NCBI RefSeq assembly: GCF_003143975.1
Contig: NZ_QFVR01000006.1
Location: forward strand, 1 to 64,000
Origin: Kurthia sibirica
GTDB lineage: Bacteria; Bacillota; Bacilli; Bacillales_A; Planococcaceae
DNA: 64,000 nucleotides
Reading direction: 5' to 3'
The notes beneath the pieces were generated by a model that was not told where the DNA came from, made no database searches, and was given only the letters and a program-made list of their open reading frames with translations. Both the position numbers and the translations under genes were made by a program. Below are positions 25,641 through 36,080 of this stretch, one piece after another (the stretch's first letter is position 1; every line of letters begins with the position of its first letter).

Positions 25641-25668
25641 AAAAAAGAGCAGAATTCAGCTCTTTTTT
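25641..25668. terminator. Hairpin terminator after the LysM-NlpC/P60 gene
   Basis: AAAAAAGAGC (25641-25650) pairs with GCTCTTTTTT (25659-25668). On the minus strand it closes the gene ending at 25679. Confidence 0.75.
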
Positions 25669-25678
25669 ATCAGTATTA

Positions 25679-26995
25679 TTAATTTAAACGGCCATATCCT
25701 GCAAAATGACTGGCCCAGTAATTTTCACTTACAGATGAAATTTGTACACGGTCACCACCAGCGTGAATGAACATGCCATTCCCCATATAAATGCCTAAAT
25801 GTGTAATACCAATTTTATACGTATTTTTGAAGAAGACAAGATCACCAACTTTGGGCGAAGAAATGGGTGTAGCTAATGAATAATAACCAACTGCATTTGT
25901 GCGGCTAATCGATTTTCCACTTTGATTAAAAATATAATAGATGAAACCAGAACAATCAAAGCCATTTGGATTAGTACCGCCCCAAGCATAAGGCACACCT
26001 AAGTACTTTTTAGCATTTGTGATTAGTGAAGAAGATGTTGATGGGTTACCAACTGGTGTTGTGGGTTTGTTGACAGTTGAATTACCATTACCTGTATTTG
26101 GTTTTGTAGTAGTAACAGAGCCAGATACTTTTAGTTTTTGTCCAACATAAATCATAGGGCCGGTTAATGAGTTTAACGACATTAATTTAGCTGTAGAGAT
26201 ATTATAGCGACTCGCAATAGCAGATAAGCTATCACCACTCTTCACAGTGTATTGTGATGTCGACGTAGTAGGCTTCGTTGGTTTGGTTATTGTAGGTTTA
26301 GTTGGCGTTGTTGGTTTCGTGACAGTTACTTTGCCAGTAAGTTTTAAGCTTTGTCCAACATAAATCACAGTTGATTTTAAATGATTAAGCTGCGTAATCG
26401 AAGCAACTGTTGTATTATAGCGATTTGCAATAGCAGATAAACTATCACCACTTTTAACGGTATAACTTGAAGTACCGGTTGTTGAAGTTGGTTTTTTTGT
26501 CGGTACTGGTTTTTTAGTTGGCGTTGTTGGTTTCACTGGATTTGAAGTTGTGGTAATTTTGCCAGTGATTTTAAGTTTTTGTCCAATATATATATGATCA
26601 GAAGAGAGCTTATTGAGTTTTTTTAATTGGTCTACTGACATACGATATTTTGTAGCAATCGCATATAGATAGTCACCACTTTTAACAGTATAACTTGAAG
26701 ACGAACTCGAAGAAGTAGGCTTTTTCTGTGTAGTTGTTTGCTTAGACGAATTCGTTGAATTTGGTGAACCTGTAATTTTCAATACTTGATTGACGTAAAT
26801 CATATCGGATGTGAGTTTATTGAGTTTTTTGAGTGCTGTTGTTGTCATGTTGTATTTACTAGCAATTAGAGAAAGACTATCGCCGCTTTTAACTTTATAT
26901 GTTTTTGAACTGGCTTCTGCGTCATCATGCCCTGCAAGTAGTACTGCTGCTCCAAGTGCGGCAGCGGCGTATAATGATTTTTTCACAATGTTCAC
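25679..26995 (-). CDS. Secreted cell-wall endopeptidase with four LysM domains and NlpC/P60 domain
   Basis: The 438-residue protein has a signal peptide (about residues 1-28), four LysM domains starting near 31, 98, 175 and 248 (each with YTVKSGDSLSAIA- or YKVKSGDSLSLIA-type starts and IYVGQ-type ends) separated by Thr/Pro/Lys linkers, and a C-terminal NlpC/P60 domain (about 322-438). Catalytic Cys is in GFDCSGFIYYIF and His in GITHLGIYMG, with FIHAGG. This is the LytE/LytF architecture: LysM binds glycan at septa and poles and NlpC/P60 cuts stem peptides to separate cells. AAGGAGTG precedes ATG 26995. The 445-bp upstream gap (26996-27441) is AT-rich and holds only the chemoreceptor terminator. 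Confidence 0.92.
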   Translation of the reverse strand: MNIVKKSLYAAAALGAAVLLAGHDDAEASSKTYKVKSGDSLSLIASKYNMTTTALKKLNKLTSDMIYVNQVLKITGSPNSTNSSKQTTTQKKPTSSSSSSSYTVKSGDYLYAIATKYRMSVDQLKKLNKLSSDHIYIGQKLKITGKITTTSNPVKPTTPTKKPVPTKKPTSTTGTSSYTVKSGDSLSAIANRYNTTVASITQLNHLKSTVIYVGQSLKLTGKVTVTKPTTPTKPTITKPTKPTTSTSQYTVKSGDSLSAIASRYNISTAKLMSLNSLTGPMIYVGQKLKVSGSVTTTKPNTGNGNSTVNKPTTPVGNPSTSSSLITNAKKYLGVPYAWGGTNPNGFDCSGFIYYIFNQSGKSISRTNAVGYYSLATPISSPKVGDLVFFKNTYKIGITHLGIYMGNGMFIHAGGDRVQISSVSENYWASHFAGYGRLN

Positions 26996-27390
26996 TCCTT
27001 CTTTAATACGAATACTATAGTCATTAGAAAACTTAGTTTATTGAATAATTACCTTTAATACAATGTCTCAAACAAATTCGGAAAATACTAGCAAAGGTAA
27101 TCTTGCATAAATGGCTAATTATGGTTTCTAAGTTAGTTCTAAATACTTAATGTTAATTGTAGTCTATCATAGTCAAATAGTCTTGAAAACAAAAATTTTC
27201 ATTATGTGTATATAACTAAAAAACATTGCTTAAAAGAGAAATAACATTTTAATAAGGATATACTAAAGCTTTGCATAATTTATTAAATAAAAGATAAATT
27301 TAAAAGAAGATGAACTTTATACCTACTTTTGGTATTTATTAATAAAATGTACATATTTTAGAGGAAAATTACCTTTTTGATATTAAAACT

Positions 27391-27432
27391 AAAAAAACCA
27401 GATAAGTAGACCAATTACGTCTACTTATCTGG
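27391..27432 (-). terminator. Hairpin terminator after a chemoreceptor gene
   Basis: CCAGATAAGTAGAC (27398-27411) and GTCTACTTATCTGG (27419-27432) form a perfect 14-bp stem; seven T follow on the minus strand. Confidence 0.88.
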
Positions 27433-27441
27433 CGTCATTTA

Positions 27442-29136
27442 TTAAAGTTTAAACGCAGATACATGATGGGATAGGCCATCAGCAAGCTGACTTAGTTCTT
27501 CAGAAGATGCACGCATTTCTTGAGTTGAGGCGTATTGTTCTTCTGTAAGTGCAGCAATTTGTTGTGTTTTAGAAGCTGTCTGACCAGATAAATCTTCTAC
27601 ACGTGTAAAGAATTGCGCGATTTCTCCAGTCACTTGATCAACTGTTTGGAGTAAATCAGTAATTTCAGTTGTCTTAGATTTCATATTAATAGTAGAATTA
27701 AAAATTTCTTCGAAGGATTCACCAGTTGTTTTAAAGAAACTGATTCCCTTTGTAACACTTATTTCGGTTTCACTCATTTCTTGCATGGTTGAAGTCATAT
27801 CTTCATGAATTGTCGAAATGGTCAAGCGTATTTCTTGCGCAGATGCATTCGATTGTTCAGCTAATTTACGTACTTCATCGGCTACGACTGCAAAGCCTTT
27901 ACCATGTTCACCAGCACGAGCGGCCTCTATAGCAGCATTTAAAGCAAGTAAATTTGTTTGGTCAGCAATGTTTGTAATGGCACTAACCATCGAGTCAATG
28001 GCGGTAGTACGTGATTCGAGTTGCCCCAAAGCTTGGCGTGTACTTTCGACCGATTTTCTAATCGCATATACTTGTTCAACAGCTTGTTTTAAGCTCAATC
28101 CACCATCCGTTGTAACATTCTTTGAGTCTGTTGCTAAAGAGGAAGCATAGTTTGCTGTTGTCGTAACTAATTGGATTTGCTCAGCAATATATTGAATACT
28201 CCGTGTACTCTGGGAAATATATTCACTTTGCTGGACCATATCTGTCGAAAGTTGGTCAGTAGCAATAGTGATTTGTTGGTTGGCATCATTTGATACTTCT
28301 GTGCTAGCAAGTAATTCTTCTGCTGAGGCAGCTAAGTTAGAGCTCGTATCTGTAACCGTTAAAAGCGTCGCATGTAATTGTTCATGCATATCAGCAAAGG
28401 TATTCGTTAAAATTGAAAATTCATCCTGCGATTTCTTTCGCTGTGGTTTATGTTGTAGATTCCCTTTAGCGAATTCTTTAGTCAATTGAATCAATTTATG
28501 TACCGGTTTTACTTTACGTGATAGGAAAGCTAATGTTGATAGTGACGCGATAAATAATAGGGCATTACAAGAAGCGATTAAAATGAAATATAAATTCACT
28601 TTTTTATTCGATTTCTCCATTTCAGCAAGCGTCCATTTGTTTAGTGAAGCGATGAATGTATTAATGGAATTTGTCACATTATCACGTGCAATCACATATT
28701 GCTCGTCAGATAATTGTTTTTGTATTTCTTTATTTGAATTGTCTTTTTGAATTGTATCGAGCACTGTTTTTTCGATAGTATTTAAAAAGGCAGATTGAGA
28801 TTCAATCATCTCTGATTGTGCAATAATACGATCTGGTACATGGGCTTTTTTTAAATCAGTTTGTAATTTTTTAAAATCAGGTGTATTTTTTACCGCTTCA
28901 TTATACTGATCTAAAAAACGTACAGAATGATTATCGATATAGATACGTGCTTTAGCAGACTTTGTTTCCGATGTTGTTTGAATAGCTAAGCCTACTTCTG
29001 AGAATGTATCTTTGTTTTGAGCAAAATCATGTTGTTGAGAAATACTATCTTTAAGCATAAATAAAATAACAATATTTAAAATAACAATTAATGAAACATA
29101 TAAACTAGCGATTCTAATAATTTTTTTAAAACTCAT
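27442..29136 (-). CDS. Methyl-accepting chemotaxis protein
   Basis: A 564-residue receptor with TM1 at about 7-29, an extracellular helical domain, TM2 at about 180-202, HAMP ([18 protein letters not shown], about 205-260) and a signalling domain with [20 protein letters not shown] then [17 protein letters not shown] near residue 400. The adaptation-site helices are Gln/Glu-rich as expected. ATG 29136 is preferred because AAAGGAGAG lies 9 bases upstream; the longer frame from 29190 lacks a ribosome site. No clear SigD promoter was found in the 237-bp upstream gap. Confidence 0.9.
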   Translation of the reverse strand: MSFKKIIRIASLYVSLIVILNIVILFMLKDSISQQHDFAQNKDTFSEVGLAIQTTSETKSAKARIYIDNHSVRFLDQYNEAVKNTPDFKKLQTDLKKAHVPDRIIAQSEMIESQSAFLNTIEKTVLDTIQKDNSNKEIQKQLSDEQYVIARDNVTNSINTFIASLNKWTLAEMEKSNKKVNLYFILIASCNALLFIASLSTLAFLSRKVKPVHKLIQLTKEFAKGNLQHKPQRKKSQDEFSILTNTFADMHEQLHATLLTVTDTSSNLAASAEELLASTEVSNDANQQITIATDQLSTDMVQQSEYISQSTRSIQYIAEQIQLVTTTANYASSLATDSKNVTTDGGLSLKQAVEQVYAIRKSVESTRQALGQLESRTTAIDSMVSAITNIADQTNLLALNAAIEAARAGEHGKGFAVVADEVRKLAEQSNASAQEIRLTISTIHEDMTSTMQEMSETEISVTKGISFFKTTGESFEEIFNSTINMKSKTTEITDLLQTVDQVTGEIAQFFTRVEDLSGQTASKTQQIAALTEEQYASTQEMRASSEELSQLADGLSHHVSAFKL

Positions 29137-29323
29137 ATAGAAACTCTCCTTTGTACTTCTAAAGTTGTTTATAATGGATAATAATACCATCTTATTGTGA
29201 TGAAAGACTCTAAGAGGAAATACAATTATCCATCATATGGCTTAATTTAGCAATAGATTTTAGGGTATTCATCTTGAATATAGTAATAAAATTAAAAAAT
29301 CTTTCTATAATATAGAAGAAACT

Positions 29324-29364
29324 AAAAAAACGCACTGCGCAGAAAGTTCTGGCAGTGCGTTTTG
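29324..29364. terminator. Bidirectional hairpin terminator
   Basis: CGCACTGC (29331-29338) pairs with GCAGTGCG (29352-29359), with T-runs on both outer sides. It closes the glutamate-synthase-like gene. Confidence 0.82.
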
Positions 29365-29373
29365 GGTATAAAT

Positions 29374-30951
29374 TTAGCGTTTTTCGGCTAGTTCATCTAA
29401 TGTATAGACACGACCGATCTCATCTTTATAAATAATATGTTCTTTAGAAATTTTCGTAGGAGAATCAACACCAGCAGCAGCAGCTACACGGAAAAGTCCT
29501 TCACGAAGATTTAAAATATAATTGGATACACGGAATTTTTTCTCATCGACGATTAAACCATTTTGTAGTTTAGGGTCTGTCGTTGCAACACCAGCAGGAC
29601 ACTCATTTGTATGACATTTTTGAGCCATAATACAACCTACAGACATCATGAAGCCACGAGCGATATAGATCAAGTCAGCACCCAAACCTAAAATAACGGC
29701 TGCTTTATCCGCAGAAATAATCTTCCCAGCAGCGATGATTTTTACGCGATGACGCACGCCATAGCGTACCAGTGCATCTTGTAGCAATGTAAGACCTGTA
29801 TGAAGTGGAAGGCCAACACTATCTGCAAGTTCTTGGAATGTAGCACCAGTACCACCTTCAGCGCCATCAATTGAGATGAAGTCTGGTCCTTTATTAGAAG
29901 AAGCCATATATGCTGCAAGATCATCGGCATCTTGTTTGCTACCGACTACAATTTTAATACCAACTGGTAAACCACCAGCTTCGCGTATTTGTTCAATAAA
30001 ATCAAATAAAGTTTCAAAACTATTGAATTGACGGAAACGGTTAGGAGAGTTGATTGTTTTACCAACTTCAACCCCACGAATTTCAGCAATTTCAGGTGTT
30101 ACTTTTTCACCTTCAACATGTCCACCACGCGTTTTAGCCCCTTGAGCCAATTTCAGTTCAAATGCTTTGACTTGTGGAATAGCTGCTTTTTCTTTTAATT
30201 TTTCAAAACTAAACTCTCCATCGATGGTACGGTAACCAAAAAGACCTGAGCCAATTTGTGCAATTAAATCTGCACCGCCGTTTAGGTGATGGGGCGATAC
30301 GCCACCTTCACCTGTATTCATCCAAGAACCAGGTACTTGACCAATACCAGCAGATAAAGCGCTGATGGCATTTTTACCTAACGCACCATAACTCATCGCT
30401 GATTGACCAAACATGCCTTTCACATGGAAGGGTTCTCGACAATTTGGTCCAAGAATTACGGCATTATCATCTGTAAGCAACCACGGTTTTGCATCAACTT
30501 GTACCGTATGTTCCTTACGAGAAAATAATTCATCTGAATCAATAACATATTTTTGAGTAGCGACAAGATGATCTTGGTCTACTGTTAGTTCTTCAACTTG
30601 TTTTGTGAAAACGGCATTGCGAATATAATAACCGGCTTCTTCAAAGTTTCGTTTTGACCCGAAACCAATGACACTACCCAAATATTTACCGGGTAATACT
30701 ACATGTAAAAATTCTTCACGAGAGAATGGGCGACCTTTATTATCATCGTCAAATAAATATTGGCGAAGCTCAGGTCCGATTTTCTCTGTTAAATAGCGCA
30801 TACGTCCGAGTACCGGAAAGTTGCGAAGTATTGAGTGTTGTTTTTGTTTGCGGTCTAATAAATAGAAAACGATTACAAAAACAAGCGGAATAATAATAAT
30901 TAAAGCAATAATCGTTACTAGAATTGCAGATAGTAAATCATGCCAATCCAT
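29374..30951 (-). CDS. Membrane-anchored FMN-binding glutamate synthase family protein
   Basis: The 525-residue protein has an N-terminal membrane helix (LLSAILVTIIALIIIIPLVFVIVFYLL) and then the alpha/beta-barrel FMN domain of glutamate synthase. Motifs include MSYGALGKNAISALSAG, NTGEGGVSPHH, VGIKIVVGSK, SIDGAEGGTGATFQE and the Cys cluster CIMAQKCHTNECPAGVAT for the 3Fe-4S site. There is no amidotransferase domain, so it is a YerD-like stand-alone synthase domain and the ammonia donor or real reaction is uncertain. ATG 30951 is chosen over 30996, which has no ribosome site. Monocistronic. Confidence 0.82.
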   Translation of the reverse strand: MDWHDLLSAILVTIIALIIIIPLVFVIVFYLLDRKQKQHSILRNFPVLGRMRYLTEKIGPELRQYLFDDDNKGRPFSREEFLHVVLPGKYLGSVIGFGSKRNFEEAGYYIRNAVFTKQVEELTVDQDHLVATQKYVIDSDELFSRKEHTVQVDAKPWLLTDDNAVILGPNCREPFHVKGMFGQSAMSYGALGKNAISALSAGIGQVPGSWMNTGEGGVSPHHLNGGADLIAQIGSGLFGYRTIDGEFSFEKLKEKAAIPQVKAFELKLAQGAKTRGGHVEGEKVTPEIAEIRGVEVGKTINSPNRFRQFNSFETLFDFIEQIREAGGLPVGIKIVVGSKQDADDLAAYMASSNKGPDFISIDGAEGGTGATFQELADSVGLPLHTGLTLLQDALVRYGVRHRVKIIAAGKIISADKAAVILGLGADLIYIARGFMMSVGCIMAQKCHTNECPAGVATTDPKLQNGLIVDEKKFRVSNYILNLREGLFRVAAAAGVDSPTKISKEHIIYKDEIGRVYTLDELAEKR

Positions 30952-31125
30952 GGGGTTACACGTCCTTTTCTGTATATGTCTAAATTGTGAATACATATCA
31001 ATATAGCATTAAATATATCACGTTTTGAGATAGATACAAGTGTTTTTTTAAAAGAATTTTATATACAGAATATTCCGCTATGAAATGATACTCAAACCTA
31101 CTAATTTTTACTATAAAACAGCAGT

Positions 31126-31160
31126 AAAAAAAGACAGTGCCAATGCAACTGTCTTTTTTT
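31126..31160. terminator. Bidirectional hairpin terminator after brnQ
   Basis: AAAAAAGACAGT pairs with ACTGTCTTTTTT across a 9-base loop (GCCAATGCA). Confidence 0.82.
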
Positions 31161-31170
31161 CTTATGATTA

Positions 31171-32490
31171 TTAATTTTTTCGGGATAATGAGATTACGTA
31201 ACCGATGAGTGCACCAATGATTGCTGGGATGAGCCAACCTAAGCTTAAACTGCTCAATGGAATCGCATTCAAGAATTTTTCATAGGCACTAAATTTAACA
31301 CCCATCTCTTTTAAACCATCATAAATACTGACAAAAGCTGTGAAGATTAAGGCAACGACATACACCGCTCTAGCATCCTTAAATAGACGTGAACACAATA
31401 CTAGAATCATAAGTACAATGGCCAATGGATAAATAGCGTATAAGACAGGTAATGAAATTTTGATTAATGATTTTAAGCCGAAATTTGAAATGACCGTCGT
31501 AAATAGAGCGAAAATAAACACCCATTTATTATAAGAGATTTTTGGAAATAGTTTATAGAAAAACTCGGATGACGCAGTCATTAAGCCGATAGAAGTTGTT
31601 AAACAGGCTAGTATAATAACAGCCGTCAACAGAATATTGCCGAACTGACCATATAACACATTTGCCGATTTTGTAATAACCTCTGATCCGTCACCTATAA
31701 AGCCAATTGTTTGGACAGAAGATGAACCAATATAACCAAGAGAAATATAAACCAGTGCAAGACCTGCTGCTGCAACAAATGCTGCAAATATTGTCGTTTT
31801 TACAATGGTCGGATGATGCGTAATATTTTTCCCTTTCAGTGCTTGAACGATGACAATCCCAAAAATAAGTGCCGCCAAAAAGTCCATTGTTAAGTAACCT
31901 TGTTTAAAACCTTCACCAAATGGATTAGCAATGTAATTGCCCACTGCCTCACCTGGACCAGCCATTGGTGTAACAATCGCTTTAATTGCTAAAGCAGAGA
32001 TTACAATGAGTAATGCAGGTGTTAATATTTTGCCGACTGTATCAATTAATTTTGTAGGCTTCAAGGCAAAAAAGCTTGTGATTAGGAAGAAAAAAACCGT
32101 AAAAATAATGAGTGGCCAATGAGAATTTGCAACTGCTTCAGATAAATACGGTTTAATGCCTAATTCATATGAAACCGTACCTGTACGAGGCATTGCAAAA
32201 AATGGTCCAATTGCTAAAAAGACGATTGAGGTAAAGATTATACCGAACATGGGGCTCACGCGACCCGCCATATCCTGCAATTCACCGCCAGATTTTGCTA
32301 CAGTAATAACGCCAAGCAACGGTAGACCTACGCCTGTTATTAAGAAGGCAATTATAGCGATGACGAATTCATTCCCTGATTTTTGCCCCAGTTCGGGAGG
32401 GAAGATAATATTGCCTGCACCTAGGAACAGCGCAAATAACATAAAACCTACGGATACTTTTCCCCAAAGTGATAAAGATTGATTTTTCAT
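31171..32490 (-). CDS. brnQ: Branched-chain amino acid transport system II carrier protein
   Basis: The 439-residue protein has about 12 hydrophobic helices and the LIVCS family start GFMLFALFLGAGNIIFPPELG. Other family motifs are FLAIGPFFAMPRTGTVSYE near residue 95 and GLMTASSEFFYKLFP near 302. It imports leucine, isoleucine and valine with sodium. TGAAGGAG precedes ATG 32490. It is monocistronic; the 318-bp upstream gap to the next gene holds no obvious T-box or other leader structure, only AT-rich sequence and a small dyad AAGAC / GTCTT near 32730-32750. Confidence 0.92.
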   Translation of the reverse strand: MKNQSLSLWGKVSVGFMLFALFLGAGNIIFPPELGQKSGNEFVIAIIAFLITGVGLPLLGVITVAKSGGELQDMAGRVSPMFGIIFTSIVFLAIGPFFAMPRTGTVSYELGIKPYLSEAVANSHWPLIIFTVFFFLITSFFALKPTKLIDTVGKILTPALLIVISALAIKAIVTPMAGPGEAVGNYIANPFGEGFKQGYLTMDFLAALIFGIVIVQALKGKNITHHPTIVKTTIFAAFVAAAGLALVYISLGYIGSSSVQTIGFIGDGSEVITKSANVLYGQFGNILLTAVIILACLTTSIGLMTASSEFFYKLFPKISYNKWVFIFALFTTVISNFGLKSLIKISLPVLYAIYPLAIVLMILVLCSRLFKDARAVYVVALIFTAFVSIYDGLKEMGVKFSAYEKFLNAIPLSSLSLGWLIPAIIGALIGYVISLSRKN

Positions 32491-32808
32491 AGTAAGAACT
32501 CCTTCATGTAAGTGTGATTAGTATTTATCATTATATAAAATAATATCTAACTATTTGTTTTTATCTGAAAATTCAAATTAAATAAGAAAAACTAACCTCC
32601 AAATAGTAACACGAATAAGACTTAAAAGGAATGAACAATTTTGATAATATCCATAAAATGAACATTTATGACTGTATATACTAGTTGAAATAGAAAATTA
32701 ATGAATTTAAATAATAATATGTAGTGTAAGTAAAGACTTTGTAAACGTCTTGTAATGCATAACATAATCTAAAATACCTATGTTACATTGTCTATGGAGG
32801 TGTATCAT

Positions 32809-34488
32809 TTGAAGAAATTATGGTTATCATTATCTTTAAATAGAAAATATATGATGGCAACAGCGGTAACAATTGTATTGTTTGCTGTGATGACAACATG
32901 GCTTGTTGCCCAATTAATTGCCAATAAAAAATGGTCTACAGAACTCAATCGTATTTCAAACGAAGTGAGTCAACTAGAAGAACTTTCACAAAATTTTTCT
33001 ACGCTTTATATTGCCATTAACCATTATACTGGCGATCCACTGCCAAAATTCAATGAAGATGTGCAAACTGCCAATACGAGCATAAAGGAGAGTCTACAAA
33101 CGATTACTTTTTTAGAGATAGCACCTATTCAAGAAATAGCTGATAAGATTAACCATACATATAGCAATTACCTACAAGTTTCCGTAAAAAAGAAAGATAA
33201 TATTGCAAAACGCCGACAATTAAATAGTATTTATCAAAATTATAGTGATGCAGATTTACTCATTTCTAAAAATATTGATGAACAATCAAAAAAGCGTACA
33301 CATATCACGGCTCAAATGACTACATCACAAAGACAATCCATGATCATTTTAATTTCTGCCTTTCTACTAGCTTTAATAATTTCATGTCTTTTACTATATC
33401 TAACAAATCGTCAAGCAGGTAAGCAATTAAAAAAATTAGCACTAAAAGCACGTCAAATTGCGCAGGGGAATCTGCTTGTTTCAGCTCTTGAAATAGAAAC
33501 GAAGGATGAAATTGGAGATGTTACCATTGCGATGAATGACATGAAGGAACAGCTTCATTCAACGATTCTTATGATTCAAAAAGGGGCACAGGAAATCACG
33601 AATTTCACGACATCCTTACGTTCGACAGCTAGTCATGCATATGATGGTGCCGTGCAAATGGAAGATGAATTACATGAAGTATTAGCCAACGCCCAACAGC
33701 AAACAGCAACTTCAGATGCCATCGTTCATTTTGTCCTCAATTTTTCGAAGAGTCTCAGCAAGATGATTGAGGCGATTGAACAATTGTCGACAAACACAGA
33801 ACTAACAGCCAAGCAGGCTCTATTGAATAATCAGTCCATGACAAAATCGCTCCATTCAATGCTTCAACTTCAACAATTGATTAATGGAGCAGATACTGAA
33901 AGAAGCCTGTTACATGAACGTATGACAGATATTTTACGTGTATCAACTAGTGTGAAAGCTATTTCGAGACAGACCCATTTGTTGGCCCTAAATGCTGAAA
34001 TCGAAGCCGCACATGCTGGAGAATCAGGTAAAAGTTTTGCTGTCGTCGCTATGGAAGTGCGCAGTCTAGCTGAACAAGTCAATCAAGCTGCGCAACATAT
34101 ACAAAATGTTTCAACAGAAATTCATCTACAAGGGGATCGCATGGCCATGTCTTTTTCTAAAAGTTTGCATTGCGCAGATGAGACGATGGCAGCCGTTACG
34201 TCTACCTCTACTAGCATGCAGCAGATTACGATGGAACTGGATAAGTCGCAGCAACAATTTGAAGACATGGCAGAAAAGATTCTTATAATAGAAGAAGACA
34301 AGGAAAAAACATTAGTATTAATCGAAGAACTCGGTAATTTCATTCACAAAAATACAGAAAAAATAGAAGCGACTTCACAACATGTACAGCAAAATAAGGC
34401 CTATAGTTTAATTGTAAAAGATGCGGTACAGGATGTATATCTAGAAATTGAAACGATGACAAAATCTACAAAACGTTTCAATGTTTAA
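32809..34488 (+). CDS. Divergent methyl-accepting chemotaxis protein
   Basis: The 559-residue protein has TM1 (about 16-36), an extracellular domain, TM2 (about 184-204), HAMP (about 208-262) and an MCP signalling region. The tip differs from the other two receptors: RQTHLLALNAEIEAAHAGES then GKSFAVVAMEVRSLAEQ, with Glu for Ala, His for Arg, Ser for Gly and Met for Asp at usually invariant places. The C-terminus is rich in Met and Gln. TTG 32809 is chosen because GGAGGTG lies 7 bases upstream. It may signal weakly, use a different partner, or act in a non-chemotactic role. Confidence 0.85.
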   Translation: MKKLWLSLSLNRKYMMATAVTIVLFAVMTTWLVAQLIANKKWSTELNRISNEVSQLEELSQNFSTLYIAINHYTGDPLPKFNEDVQTANTSIKESLQTITFLEIAPIQEIADKINHTYSNYLQVSVKKKDNIAKRRQLNSIYQNYSDADLLISKNIDEQSKKRTHITAQMTTSQRQSMIILISAFLLALIISCLLLYLTNRQAGKQLKKLALKARQIAQGNLLVSALEIETKDEIGDVTIAMNDMKEQLHSTILMIQKGAQEITNFTTSLRSTASHAYDGAVQMEDELHEVLANAQQQTATSDAIVHFVLNFSKSLSKMIEAIEQLSTNTELTAKQALLNNQSMTKSLHSMLQLQQLINGADTERSLLHERMTDILRVSTSVKAISRQTHLLALNAEIEAAHAGESGKSFAVVAMEVRSLAEQVNQAAQHIQNVSTEIHLQGDRMAMSFSKSLHCADETMAAVTSTSTSMQQITMELDKSQQQFEDMAEKILIIEEDKEKTLVLIEELGNFIHKNTEKIEATSQHVQQNKAYSLIVKDAVQDVYLEIETMTKSTKRFNV

Positions 34489-34520
34489 AAGTAACAATTA
34501 AAAGGTACTAAAAGATAGAG

Positions 34521-34559
34521 TAGACAGCCGTGGCATAGTTACGCTGTCTTCTTTTTTTA
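34521..34559 (+). terminator. Hairpin terminator after the divergent chemoreceptor
   Basis: GACAGC (34523-34528) pairs with GCTGTC (34543-34548), followed by TTCTTTTTTT. Confidence 0.75.
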
Positions 34560-34753
34560 TAGTAATATAATAAAAAGAGCAACCTCTTGCAGTGATTGAC
34601 GTCTTAGCTTATAGCTAGAACAATGAAGATTTCATGAGAACTATTCAATTTTTGTTAATACATGATATAATACAGTGAATTTGAATATAAATATAAACTT
34701 CTTCTGACTAATTATTTTAGTCAATTAATGTAGATAGTATAAGGAGGAAAGGT

Positions 34754-35791
34754 ATGCACTACCTCGCGTTAGTTGTCGCATTCATTGCCTCAATTTTGCT
34801 TACTCCAGTTGTTAAAAAACTTGCGTATCGCGTAGGTGCCGTCGATCGTCCTAACTATCGAAAGGTGCACGCACACATTATGCCGCGCCTTGGTGGGCTC
34901 GCGATATTCCTTGCATTTTTAATTGGAGTTCTCGTATATAGACCTGAAAATCCCGCAATTATTCCAATCATCATCGCTAGTTTTGTCATTATTATAATCG
35001 GTGTATTAGATGATATGCTTGAAATTTCAGCAAAAGCAAAATTTCTAGGTCAAACAGTAGCAGCTGCAATCGTCATCTTTTTCGGAGATATTCAAATTGC
35101 GTCGATTAATATTCCATTCGGTGGTGTGTTAGATTTTGGATACTTAAGTATTCCCTTAACACTCATTTGGATTGTTGGTATTACGAACGCCATTAATTTA
35201 ATTGATGGATTAGACGGTTTAGCAGCTGGCGTATCGAGCATTGCGCTCTTAACACTAGCGGCAATGGCATTTATTATGAATGATAGTTTTGTTCTTGTAA
35301 TGGCCCTTATGTTAGTCGTTAGCACAGTTGGTTTCCTATTTTACAATTTTCATCCAGCAAAAATATTTATGGGAGATACAGGTGCCTTATTCCTCGGCTT
35401 TATCATCTCGGTCCTAGCATTAATGGGTTTTAAAAATGTTACATTTGTATCGTTAGTCATCCCTATTATTATGCTGGGCGTTCCTATTTCAGATACATTT
35501 TTTGCAATTGTCAGACGCTTGTTAAACAAACAACCGCCTTTCCAACCGGATAAATCTCATTTACATCATAGACTGATTAGTATTGGATTCACCCATCGCC
35601 AAACGGTGTTAATTATTTATGGCATCGCCTCTATGTTTGGCCTTGCAGCGATTATATTTTCAATGGCAAAAGTATGGGGTGCTATTTTACTCGTTATTAT
35701 TTTACTATTAACAATTGAATTATTCGTAGAAGTGATTGGCTTAGCAGGCTCGAAATATCGCCCGCTGCTGAATCTCGTTAAAAAAAAATGA
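34754..35791 (+). CDS. tagO: Undecaprenyl-phosphate GlcNAc-1-phosphate transferase
   Basis: The 345-residue MraY/WecA-type membrane enzyme has about ten helices. Signature motifs are in place: DRPNYRKVHAHIMPRLGG (residue 26), LDDMLEIS, LIDGLDGLAAG, FHPAKIFMGDTGALFLG and the C-terminal PFQPDKSHLHHRLI with the HLHHR metal/substrate motif. It makes undecaprenyl-PP-GlcNAc, the first lipid intermediate of wall teichoic acid, which TagA (21396-22121) extends. AAGGAGGAAAGGT precedes ATG 34754. The LCP-family ligase at 36500 acts at the other end of this pathway. Confidence 0.92.
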   Translation: MHYLALVVAFIASILLTPVVKKLAYRVGAVDRPNYRKVHAHIMPRLGGLAIFLAFLIGVLVYRPENPAIIPIIIASFVIIIIGVLDDMLEISAKAKFLGQTVAAAIVIFFGDIQIASINIPFGGVLDFGYLSIPLTLIWIVGITNAINLIDGLDGLAAGVSSIALLTLAAMAFIMNDSFVLVMALMLVVSTVGFLFYNFHPAKIFMGDTGALFLGFIISVLALMGFKNVTFVSLVIPIIMLGVPISDTFFAIVRRLLNKQPPFQPDKSHLHHRLISIGFTHRQTVLIIYGIASMFGLAAIIFSMAKVWGAILLVIILLLTIELFVEVIGLAGSKYRPLLNLVKKK

Positions 35792-35820
35792 AAAATAACG
35801 ACAAAGACAACTAAATAACC

Positions 35821-35858
35821 AAAAAGAGAGCTGCAGATTACATGCAGCTCTCTTTTTA
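35821..35858 (+). terminator. Hairpin terminator after tagO
   Basis: AAAAAGAGAGCTGCA pairs with TGCAGCTCTCTTTTT across GATTACA. Confidence 0.88.
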
Positions 35859-35891
35859 TATTCCAATAATCTCATGAAACCAAAACTAGTA

Positions 35892-36080
35892 AAACGGGTC
35901 AAGCGGTAAGTAACACGGGTCAAGCGGTAAGTAAAACGGGTCAAGCGGTAAGTAAAACGGGTCAAGCGGTAAGTAAATCGAGTCAACCGGTAAGTAAAAT
36001 GGATTAAGCGGTAAGTAAATCGAGTCAACCGGTAAGTAAAACGGGTCAAGCGGTAAGTAAATCGCGCTAACCGGTAAGTA
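35892..36080. repeat. Tandem array 1: nine copies of a 21-bp repeat
   Basis: Nine contiguous 21-bp units fill exactly 189 bp. The core is GTCAAGCGGTAAGTA, with variants GTCAACCGGTAAGTA and GATTAAGCGGTAAGTA, preceded by AAACGG, ACACGG or AATCGA. The GGTAAGTA part is invariant. Read on the minus strand it is an open 7-codon repeat (TRFTYRL), but no ribosome site or signal supports translation. It lies in the gap between tagO and the LCP gene. Confidence 0.9.

Noticed and set aside
29137-29323. SigD promoter before the minus-strand chemoreceptor (TAAA then GCCATAT)
   Set aside because: The spacer would be 17 bp and the -10 lacks the CGAT core; too weak to list.
32491-32808. T-box leader for brnQ
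   Set aside because: No specifier-loop or T-box (TGGNACC) motif or terminator is visible on the minus strand upstream of brnQ.
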